Below, piece after piece: positions 1 to 8,145 of a DNA stretch of 37,763 bases. The number at the start of each line of letters is the position of its first letter. The first letter of the stretch is position 1. The notes below the pieces were generated by a model, which saw only the letters and a program-made list of their open reading frames with translations, was not told the DNA's origin and did not search any database. This DNA is from Rhodospirillaceae bacterium. Its GTDB lineage: Bacteria; Pseudomonadota; Alphaproteobacteria; UBA8366. The stretch is taken from positions 16,616-54,378 of the forward strand of contig PAXN01000004.1 of the NCBI GenBank assembly GCA_002715005.1, read 5' to 3'. The position numbers and the translations under genes were made by a program.

Positions 1-106
1 TCGGTCATAAGATTGCCATAATGTTAACTAATGTGTATCTGCGCTTGGAGTTCGGCTTTCCTCGGTCCATATTGATGTAATAAATCGCGCTTTCTAGGGA
101 GCGGCA

Positions 107-2578
107 ATGCGGCGATTATTTAATCTTTTCTTTTTCCTATGCTCGGTGGGGCTATTTGGTTTGGTGATTGCGGCAGTGGGCGGTGCCTATATTCTGTGGT
201 CATTTGGCCGAGACTTACCCGATTACAAGCAACTTGCAGACTATAACCCTCCGACGGTAACGCGTGTCCATGCAGGGGATGGCCGGTTAATTAAGGAATT
301 TGCGACTGAGCGGCGTGTTTTTGTGCCCGTGCGTGTTATGCCGCGCCACATCATCAACGCGTTCTTGGCTGCGGAAGATCAGGATTTTTTCACTCACCCT
401 GGTGTTGATTTTAAAGCATTATTGCGAGCGAGTTTTCAAAATGTGCAGTACTATTTCCAAAAACGTCGCCCTGTTGGGGCTTCTACTATCACGCAGCAAG
501 TCGCAAAGAACTTTTTGCTCACTAACGAAGTATCGATTGAACGCAAAATTAAGGAAGCAATTTTGGCGTTTCGTATCGAGAAAACCTACGGCAAAGATCG
601 CATTCTTGAACTTTACTTGAACGAAATTTATTTAGGCTACGGATCATATGGCGTAGCGGCGGCAGCGCTAAACTATTTTAACAAATCGCTTGATGAATTA
701 TCGATTGCTGAAGCGGCCTACCTAGCAGCATTGCCAAAAGCACCTAATAACTATCATCCAATTCGTCGACATAAGGCTGCGGTAGATCGACGAAATTGGG
801 TAGTTGGGCGGATGCTTAAAGAGGGATTTATCGAACAGTCAACCGCGGATGCAGCACGGAATTCAAACCTAAAAGTTATACCGCGAGAAGCGGTTCAAAT
901 TGTCAAGGCAGAGTACTTTCTTGAAGAAGTTCGTCGGGAACTGACAAAGCGTTTCGGCGACAAAGGTCTTTATCGTGGAGGCTTATCTGTTCGAACGAGC
1001 CTTAATTCCGATATGCAAAAGATCGCCGAAAAAACCCTCCGCACTGGATTAATCAAATACGATCGACGACACGGTTACCGTGGTCCGATTAAGCAAATCC
1101 CTTTGCACCAAAATTGGCAGGATGTATTGCAAGCTGTTGCCCCCCCTCCCGGTGCCGGAAAATGGCCGCTTGGAGTAGTTTTGAGAGTCGAAGCTAAAGC
1201 GGCTATGGTTGGACTGCCAAGCGGGGCCGTAGGGGAAATACCTTTAGCCGAGTTAAAATGGGCACGCGAATGGAAGCCCGAGCAAAAGCTGGGAGCACAG
1301 GTTCAAAAACCCTCGGATATTCTCGATGTGGGTGATGTTATTTTGGTAGAGCGAATTACCGTGAATGCGAATGCTAAGAAGGGCGAAGCGAATACATATC
1401 CGCCTAATACATTTGGCTTGCGGCAGGTTCCGGCTATCAATGGTGCGATTATGGCGATTGACCCTCACACTGGCCGAATTTATGCCATGTCGGGTGGTTT
1501 TGACTATGAAATGAGTGAGTTTAACCGCGCGACCCAGGCACGACGTCAGCCTGGCTCAGCCTTTAAGCCATTCGTTTATTTAGCAGCGCTTGAGAGTGGG
1601 TTTACACCGTCGACTTATATTCTCGATGCGCCGTTTGTTATTGATCAGGGAGCCGGGCAAGGAAAGTGGAAGCCACATAATTACTCAAATAAGTTTTATG
1701 GCCCTAGTCCTATGCGTCTCGGCATTGAGAAATCGCGTAATTTAATGACCGTCCGCCTAGCCCAAAAAATAGGAATGGAGCCGATTGTTGCCATAGCTAG
1801 AAAATTTGGAATTGCTGATAACATACCACCGCATTTAGCGATGGCGCTGGGAGCGTCAGAAACCACATTGCTTCAGATTACTGCTGGTTATGCCATGTTA
1901 GTGAACGGCGGAAAACGCGTGGTGCCGTCGCTTATCGACCGCGTCCAGGATCGTAACGGTATAACGGTTTATCGTCATGATAAACGTCCCTGTGAAGGAT
2001 GCCGGACTAGGTCTTGGGAGAATCAGGTAGTGCCTATCATACCCGACAGTCGAGAAAAATTAGTAGATCCCGCAAGTGTCTATCAGGTTGTCTCTATGTT
2101 GGAAGGCGTCGTGCAGCGGGGTACGGGCCGTAAAATCAGGGTCATTAAGAAGCCGTTAGCTGGTAAAACCGGAACGAGTAATAATAGCCGTGAAACTTGG
2201 TTTGTAGGTTTCTCGCCTGATTTAGTAGCTGGTGTTTATGTCGGTTTTGATGATCGTGCGAAATTAGGTAAGCGTGAAACCGGTGGTTCGGTAGCAGCGC
2301 CCATTTTTAAGCAATTTATGGAAGAGGTGTTAAAAGGTAAGGCAGCGGTTCCCTTCCGTATTCCGACGGGAATACGGTTGGTGCGTGTAAATCCCCTGAC
2401 TGGAAAACTTTCAAAATCTTACGATAAGAACTTCATCCTCGAAGCTTATAAGGATGGTACGGTGCCGGATGAAAATACCCAATATACAGTGATTGACGGT
2501 TCGCAGAGCGTGCCGGGTGGAGCAAAAGGAGCATTGCCAGAGACATCAACCGTGCAGAGCCCTAGCGGGCTGTACTAA
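107..2578 (+). CDS. mrcA: Penicillin-binding protein 1A (bifunctional transglycosylase/transpeptidase)
   Basis: Class A PBP that polymerises lipid II into glycan strands and cross-links the peptides in the periplasm. The 823-residue protein has an N-terminal membrane anchor (about residues 8-32) and a GT51 transglycosylase domain with the EDQDFFTHPG motif (catalytic Glu90) and GASTITQQVAKNF at 124-136. The transpeptidase domain carries SAFK (nucleophile Ser484), SRN (543-545) and KTG (687-689). Length and motif order are normal for PBP1a. The ATG is preceded by AGGGAG at a good distance. In alphaproteobacteria this gene usually lies between an amidase gene and prfB, and prfB follows here. Confidence 0.97.
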   Translation: MRRLFNLFFFLCSVGLFGLVIAAVGGAYILWSFGRDLPDYKQLADYNPPTVTRVHAGDGRLIKEFATERRVFVPVRVMPRHIINAFLAAEDQDFFTHPGVDFKALLRASFQNVQYYFQKRRPVGASTITQQVAKNFLLTNEVSIERKIKEAILAFRIEKTYGKDRILELYLNEIYLGYGSYGVAAAALNYFNKSLDELSIAEAAYLAALPKAPNNYHPIRRHKAAVDRRNWVVGRMLKEGFIEQSTADAARNSNLKVIPREAVQIVKAEYFLEEVRRELTKRFGDKGLYRGGLSVRTSLNSDMQKIAEKTLRTGLIKYDRRHGYRGPIKQIPLHQNWQDVLQAVAPPPGAGKWPLGVVLRVEAKAAMVGLPSGAVGEIPLAELKWAREWKPEQKLGAQVQKPSDILDVGDVILVERITVNANAKKGEANTYPPNTFGLRQVPAINGAIMAIDPHTGRIYAMSGGFDYEMSEFNRATQARRQPGSAFKPFVYLAALESGFTPSTYILDAPFVIDQGAGQGKWKPHNYSNKFYGPSPMRLGIEKSRNLMTVRLAQKIGMEPIVAIARKFGIADNIPPHLAMALGASETTLLQITAGYAMLVNGGKRVVPSLIDRVQDRNGITVYRHDKRPCEGCRTRSWENQVVPIIPDSREKLVDPASVYQVVSMLEGVVQRGTGRKIRVIKKPLAGKTGTSNNSRETWFVGFSPDLVAGVYVGFDDRAKLGKRETGGSVAAPIFKQFMEEVLKGKAAVPFRIPTGIRLVRVNPLTGKLSKSYDKNFILEAYKDGTVPDENTQYTVIDGSQSVPGGAKGALPETSTVQSPSGLY

Positions 2579-2581
2579 ACG

Positions 2582-2595
2582 CCAGTTAAAACTGG
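2582..2595 (+). terminator. Weak hairpin after mrcA
   Basis: CCAGTT-AA-AACTGG inverted repeat starting three bases after the mrcA stop codon. It is followed by an AT-rich stretch but not by a true T-run, so it may only weakly end mrcA transcription. The rest of the gap to prfB shows nothing clear. Confidence 0.2.
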
Positions 2596-2780
2596 AATAA
2601 TAACACGGATTTTATTTAATTGTCATATTCTCGAAGAACAGGCTTACGAAAAGAGGGTTCAAAGCCAGAATTAGAAACGGTGTTTTGCCGATAAAGGTAA
2701 CGGTCGTTGACCTTTACGTCCTATTTGGTTGGCCGGCGGAACCTGTAAAATATTTGATCCTTACAATTCTAGAGGGTGAT

Positions 2781-3915
2781 GTGCGAGCGGAAATACAAAA
2801 TATTGTTGAAGAGTTTGAGCAGTCATTAGAACTGCTGAGGAGGCATCTTTGACCTTCATACGGCAGAAAAGAAACTTGAGAAACTGAATGAACAATCTGA
2901 GGATCCCAAGCTGTGGGACGATCCGACAAGGGCGCAAACTGTAATGCGGGCGCGGACCCGTTTGGAGGATGCGATATCCGGCTATCGCGCTCTCGAACAA
3001 GGTCTTGCCGATAACGTTGAACTCATTGAGTTAGCAGAAGCGGAAGGCGACGACGGGGTCATCGCTGAAGCAGAGTTAGCTCTATGCGAGCTGAAATCAC
3101 AAGCAGCAAAACAACAGCTTGAGAGCCTTTTATCAGGTGAAGCTGATGCTAATGATTGCTTTCTTGAAGCGCACGCTGGGGCAGGCGGCACTGAGTCCCA
3201 AGATTGGGCTGAGATGTTGGTGCGCATGTATGTGCGTTGGGCCGATCAACACAGTTATAAAGTAGAGCAAATAGAAGAAAGCCCTGGTGAAGAGGCAGGA
3301 ATAAAGTCGGTCACGCTCAAGATTAGCGGCATTAATGCTTATGGTTGGCTTAAGACCGAGAGCGGAGTGCATCGTCTCGTGAGGATTTCTCCATATGACT
3401 CAGCGTCAAGACGCCATACCAGCTTCGCGTCGGTCGGCGTATATCCAGTGATAGATGATGCGATTGAGGTCGAGATAAACGATGGAGAACTTAGGGTCGA
3501 TACTTACAGGGCGTCCGGTGCTGGCGGACAGCACGTAAATCGGACCGATAGCGCCGTGCGAATTACCCATGAACCAACTGGTATTGTCGTTCAATGTCAA
3601 AATGACAGGTCGCAACATAGAAATCGTGCAACAGCGCTGACGATGCTGAAAGCGCGCCTTTATGAACTTGAGTTGAAGAAGCGTGAGGATAAAGCGGCTG
3701 CGGAGCATGCTGCTAAGACGGATATTGGTTGGGGTCACCAAATTCGATCGTATGTTTTACATCCGTATAAAATGGTTAAGGACCTTCGCACCAACGTAGA
3801 AAATAGTAATGCAGAAGGTGTTCTGGATGGAAATTTGGATGAATTTCTTGAGGCGGCTTTAGCCGAACGGGCAATAGGTAAAGGGAGGCTCGTTGCGGAT
3901 CCTGGAAATGACTAG
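2781..3915 (+). CDS. prfB: Peptide chain release factor 2, with programmed +1 frameshift
   Basis: RF2 recognises UGA and UAA stop codons and triggers peptidyl-tRNA hydrolysis. Translation starts at GTG 2781 (AGAGGG just upstream) and reads 23 codons ([14 protein letters not shown]... to RRHL). It meets TGA at 2850-2852, shifts +1 and continues with [15 protein letters not shown] to the stop at 3913, giving about 377 residues, the normal RF2 length. Without the shift the N-terminal helical domain would be lost. The peptidyl-transferase motif GGQ is in [16 protein letters not shown]. The stop-recognition tripeptide reads SPY (in [12 protein letters not shown]) where the E. coli protein has SPF. 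The gene follows mrcA after about 200 bases. Confidence 0.96.
2838..2853 (+). promoter_or_regulatory. RF2 autoregulatory +1 frameshift site
   Basis: AGGAGG-CAT-CTT-TGA-C: an internal Shine-Dalgarno-like AGGAGG three bases before the slippery CTT, then in-frame TGA followed by C. This matches the geometry of the known RF2 site. When RF2 is scarce the ribosome pauses at TGA, shifts +1 on CTT-T and makes more RF2. The reading frame after TGA continues with conserved RF2 sequence. Confidence 0.95.
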
Positions 3916-4284
3916 ACAGATATTAAGTCGATCGCTGACCGTCTTGGGCTTTTGAGTTGGCTTAATTGGCGGTGCTTCCAATGCTAAATATGCAGATACC
4001 TTGTCGTTGCTGTTGCTTGATCAATTAAGTTAAAAGTCGTTTATCGTGGGCGTTTTATACTAGTGCAACTCTGATTAGGACACTTTAAAAGTTGGTGTTT
4101 GGAGTTACTAGGCATACGCGTAGAGGCACAGATAATACACAATTCTCCGCACAACCGGCTCAGGTGAATGCATTATGCTAGGTAATAAGCGTTGCGCATA
4201 GAGTACATCCCTATCTTTAGTCTCTCCTCAGTTTTATGCCCGTTGTGACCCTTGGGCATTCCCTTTCTTTATAGTCCACGCTGT
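3916..4284. other. Gene-free gap between convergent prfB and the DUF455 gene
   Basis: No convincing reading frame on either strand. The only structure seen is ATGCCC...GGGCAT at 4236-4259 (12-base loop) followed by a T-rich run (TCCCTTTCTTTAT). It could be an intrinsic terminator reading on the + strand, though it lies over 300 bases past prfB. Confidence 0.4.
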
Positions 4285-5112
4285 TTATTTTGCAGATAAA
4301 GGTTCGTAAAATTCAGCAGTAAAGCCTGCTCGATCGCGACTTTCCCGGTTGAATGGCGCTTTAAGCGTACCTTTATAATATCGACGTACTAGCATTTTGA
4401 ATGTAGCTACCGGGTCGGACTTAGATTCGCGACAGGCCCATTTAAACCATTTATGTCCAATCGCGACGTGTTTAATTTCATCGCGATGGATGATACGCAA
4501 AATTTCAGCGCTTTCAAAATCTTTGGATCCTTCGAGTTTTTCGATCATTATTGGGGTTACGTCTAAGCCTCGTGCTTCTAACACTAATGGTACGATTGCC
4601 AACCGTGCACTGAAATTATGTGCAGTTGCGATTGCAATTTCCCATAAACCATCATGGGCAGGAAGAGCCCCATAGTGCGAGCCGAGATCTTTTAATCGGT
4701 TATTCAGTAAAGCGAAGTGTTTTGCTTCCTCGTCAGCGACACTTACCCAGTCATTTATGAATGCTGATGGTAATTTTTGTGATTCAGTAAATCGAACAAG
4801 GATATCCCAAGCTAAATCAACTGCGTTTAATTCAATGTGTGCCAGCGCATGCAGTAAGGCGATTCGGCCAACGAGGCTTCTATTAATTCGTCTGCGCGGT
4901 ACACAGCGCGGGCGCACCAATACTGGAGCCAAAGGCCTGCCAGGCCGATCTGGTGCTTGCGAATGCCCAAGGTCAATAAGATCATAATTTTGCCAGGCAG
5001 AGGCGAGCTTTCTGCTGTTTAATGCTTTGGCATTCGCATCGGTAGTTTTTAGTATTTCCGTGGCCTGCGGCAGCAATGCTAACGCCCCTGTTGACCGGCA
5101 TATATCGGTCAT
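4285..5112 (-). CDS. DUF455-family ferritin-like protein
   Basis: A 275-residue helical protein with the metal-ligand pattern of ferritin-like di-iron proteins: Glu94 (AHIEL), Glu128-Glu129-His132 (DEEAKH), Glu179 (VLEARG) and Glu212-His215 (DEIKHV). This fits the DUF455 family, whose function is unknown; some members are labelled as related to the tRNA hydroxylase MiaE, and a redox role is inference only. The ATG overlaps the glnE stop codon as ATGA, so the two genes are probably translationally coupled and this gene is the distal one. No signal peptide is present, so it should be cytoplasmic. Confidence 0.85.
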   Translation of the reverse strand: MTDICRSTGALALLPQATEILKTTDANAKALNSRKLASAWQNYDLIDLGHSQAPDRPGRPLAPVLVRPRCVPRRRINRSLVGRIALLHALAHIELNAVDLAWDILVRFTESQKLPSAFINDWVSVADEEAKHFALLNNRLKDLGSHYGALPAHDGLWEIAIATAHNFSARLAIVPLVLEARGLDVTPIMIEKLEGSKDFESAEILRIIHRDEIKHVAIGHKWFKWACRESKSDPVATFKMLVRRYYKGTLKAPFNRESRDRAGFTAEFYEPLSAK

Positions 5113-8075
5113 ATCGCAGTTATTTCTTTTTCCGAAGGTTTAGCCAACAGCGCGTTAAATTGTGTGTGTATTATTTTCGCGTTGGCATCCATTTTAGTTA
5201 GTAGTTGGTCATAGGAATTTGCCAAAGCCGCCCGCATTAATACCTCGCGAGGTCCGGAACTTTGCGCCGAACTTCGTATCACCTGGTCCGTAGTAATGCG
5301 TAGTACTGATTGGAGGTCATACCAAAAACGTAAACTTTCACTCAAACCTTCTGCAGTTTTGGCCTCTACGAGCTCTGCGACGGAGAGCCGTTCCAGTGCG
5401 GTTGATGCGTTGGGTGATAGTATTTCCGGGTGCTTGGATCCATGGCGCAATTGCAGATATTGGGCAACAAATTCACCGTCAATAAGGCCACCGCGTCTAT
5501 GTTTAATATCCCACGGGCCAGTGCCAGGATTTTGCTCTGCCATGCGGCGGCGCATTTGGACGATATCAGAAATTAGTGTCTGGTCATCCCATCCGCGTGT
5601 AAGTGCTTCGCGGATCGTAGCGCGCAAACGCGTTTTTAATTTTCTTGGACCCGCCACTATACGGGCGCGGCTCAGAGCCATGTATTCCCAGGTCCAGGCA
5701 GATTCACGATAATAGCGCGCAAAACTACTAAAACTTGCTGCTATTGGCCCCTTGTCGCCGTTGGGCCGTAACCTTGCATCGATTTTGTAAAGCCGGCCCT
5801 CGCCGGTCAGCGCAGTCAGTGCGGTGATTATGCGCTGTGCAAGCCTCATAAAATAAATATTTAGTCCAACAGGCGTTTCGCCATCAGACAGTTCTCGTTC
5901 GTTAGAATCATCATAAACGAAGACCAAATCTAAGTCCGACCCGCGCATCAATTCACGGCCACCGAGTTTCCCAAACGCGATAATAGCAAGCCCATTTTCT
6001 TCAAATTGTCCGTGGGTCTTCTCAAACTCCGCGGTTACGCATTTTGCCATTTCGCGTAGGACGATTTCTGCGACGTCGGATAGCAATGGGCCGCTGTGTC
6101 GTCCTTTGATATTACCCAACATGAGCTGTACACCAATTTGAAACTTTTTATCGTTAGCCCATCGACGGCAAGCATCTAATTGGTCTTGAAAATCCCGGGC
6201 GCGCTCCATCTCGCCACGCAGTTCTTGGGTTTTTTGACCTACTGTGCGTAGCGGCTGTCCAAATTCCGGCGATAACACGTGGTCCAGCAAGCTTGGATTT
6301 CTGCTCAGCCAGTCCGCCAAAACTGGTGCGTCGCCCATTATTTCCGCCACTAGTTTCAAGATGAGTGGATTATTCACAAATAGGGAAAAGAGTTGGATGC
6401 CGCTTGGAAGTGCCGCCAAGAAGGCATCAAAATGCATGAGTGCGCGATCTGGGTGTGTACGGCCTCCAAAAGCGGATAGAAGATTCGGCATAAGTTCTGT
6501 CAGTATTTGGCGAGCGCGTTCCGTTCGTGTCGAACGGTAGCGCCCGCGATGCCAATTCCGGACCACCTCGGAAATTGACTGAGGGTCTGCAAAGCCCATC
6601 ACCCGCAAGCTCCTAAGCGTATCTGGATCATCTTCCACTCCGGTGAAAACTAAATTGCCTGCTGCTGAAAAGTTTTCTGATTCTTCGAAAAGTGCCGCGT
6701 AGTGGCGTTCTACCGTCTCAAGCGTTTCGAGTAATGCCTTCCGAAATCTACCTAATTGGTCGTAGCCCATAAAGACACCAATCGCCGCAACTTCCTTATC
6801 GGATTTCGGTAATGAGTGGGTTTGCCTGTCATCCACCATTTGAAGACGATGCTCGAGTTTTCTCAGAAACTCGTACGCTTCATTTAACTCGATCGCCGCG
6901 TTGGCGGAAATCCTTTCTTCCGCTGCTAGTGCGTTCAGCGTCTTAGATAATTTACATGTTCTTAGATCGGGAGACCGACCACCCCATATTAGCTGTTGGG
7001 TTTGGGTGAAGAACTCAATTTCACGAATGCCACCGCGACCTAGCTTGATATTATGTCCGTTAATAGCGATTTTGCGGCCGCCACGATGCGCGGCAATTTG
7101 ACGTTTAACCGAGTGAATATCGCGTATCGCTGCAAAATCCAGATTCTTTCGCCAAATAAAAGACTGAATAGCGTGTAAGAAATTTTGACCAACAGTCATA
7201 TCACCGGCAATTGCGCGTGCCCGAATAAGGGCAAGACGTTCCCAGTTTTGTCCGGTGGTTTCGTAATATCGAATTGCGCTCTCGATGGGAATGGCAAGCG
7301 GTGTTGATCCTGGGTCTGGTCTAACCCTAAAATCTACACGGAAAACGTAGCCGTCCGGGGAACGTTCCTCAATTAGTTTAACAATAAAGCGCGTCATACT
7401 TACCATTTCAGCGCTTAACATATCTTTGTCTGTTGTACAGATACGTTCAGGGTCATAAATCGCAATAAGATCAATATCGCTCGAGTAATTTAGCTCCCTC
7501 GCACCTAACTTACCGAGTGCGATCAGAGAGTAACCAGACTTATCTTCTAGCTTAATTCCTTTTGTGAGTTTTATGCGACCGTTGGCAGAAAATTGCCGCA
7601 GTGCGAACCGAACCGCTAAGTTCGTTACTTGATCAGCAAAGTGGCTGAGTTTCCCAGTCACCTGGTCCAGAGACCAAAGGCCTGCGATGTCCGAAAGGCC
7701 GACTAGAAGCGCAATACGTTTTTTTGCCTTCCGTAGGCCGGTCATAAAGGTGGAAAGACTCTCCTCTTGCTCCAATTCGCTGTGTAATGATCCTAAAACC
7801 ATACCGAAGGCGTAATCAGGGCCTTGTTCCATTATGGTTTTCATAAAAGAGCGTTCTTTGATGATACATTGCGTAAGAAAAGTACTATTACCAAAAACAG
7901 CACGTAGAAGCTGGCCGTCGTCTTGATATGCGATGGCATTGCAGAAGTTTCTGAGTTCCTGCGATTCCTCTCCGTAAGTGCGCCAGCGCTCAAGGCCTTT
8001 TTCCGCTTGGCTTGAGTGTCCAGGATTAGGGATTTTGCTTAAATTAACACAAAAATTGGGGAACTTGGTTTTCAA
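5109..8075 (-). CDS. glnE: Bifunctional glutamine synthetase adenylyltransferase/deadenylase
   Basis: Controls glutamine synthetase by adding AMP to, or phosphorolysing AMP from, a conserved tyrosine, under PII control. The 988-residue protein has two nucleotidyltransferase domains. The N-terminal one has LGKLGARELNYSSDID (Asp200 and Asp202; deadenylation), and the C-terminal one has FGKLGGRELMRGSDLDL (Asp714 and Asp716; adenylylation). The linking region matches the family, for example GRGGIREIEFF at 346-356. Length is typical of alphaproteobacterial GlnE. It is divergent from the gene at 8146 across 70 bases and overlaps the downstream DUF455 gene by 4 bases. Confidence 0.96.
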   Translation of the reverse strand: MKTKFPNFCVNLSKIPNPGHSSQAEKGLERWRTYGEESQELRNFCNAIAYQDDGQLLRAVFGNSTFLTQCIIKERSFMKTIMEQGPDYAFGMVLGSLHSELEQEESLSTFMTGLRKAKKRIALLVGLSDIAGLWSLDQVTGKLSHFADQVTNLAVRFALRQFSANGRIKLTKGIKLEDKSGYSLIALGKLGARELNYSSDIDLIAIYDPERICTTDKDMLSAEMVSMTRFIVKLIEERSPDGYVFRVDFRVRPDPGSTPLAIPIESAIRYYETTGQNWERLALIRARAIAGDMTVGQNFLHAIQSFIWRKNLDFAAIRDIHSVKRQIAAHRGGRKIAINGHNIKLGRGGIREIEFFTQTQQLIWGGRSPDLRTCKLSKTLNALAAEERISANAAIELNEAYEFLRKLEHRLQMVDDRQTHSLPKSDKEVAAIGVFMGYDQLGRFRKALLETLETVERHYAALFEESENFSAAGNLVFTGVEDDPDTLRSLRVMGFADPQSISEVVRNWHRGRYRSTRTERARQILTELMPNLLSAFGGRTHPDRALMHFDAFLAALPSGIQLFSLFVNNPLILKLVAEIMGDAPVLADWLSRNPSLLDHVLSPEFGQPLRTVGQKTQELRGEMERARDFQDQLDACRRWANDKKFQIGVQLMLGNIKGRHSGPLLSDVAEIVLREMAKCVTAEFEKTHGQFEENGLAIIAFGKLGGRELMRGSDLDLVFVYDDSNERELSDGETPVGLNIYFMRLAQRIITALTALTGEGRLYKIDARLRPNGDKGPIAASFSSFARYYRESAWTWEYMALSRARIVAGPRKLKTRLRATIREALTRGWDDQTLISDIVQMRRRMAEQNPGTGPWDIKHRRGGLIDGEFVAQYLQLRHGSKHPEILSPNASTALERLSVAELVEAKTAEGLSESLRFWYDLQSVLRITTDQVIRSSAQSSGPREVLMRAALANSYDQLLTKMDANAKIIHTQFNALLAKPSEKEITAI

Positions 8076-8145
8076 ATATTTGTTTCTCTATGCAATCGAT
8101 TGGCACGATGCTATTGGTCCCATCACAACAATTTAACGGAATGCT

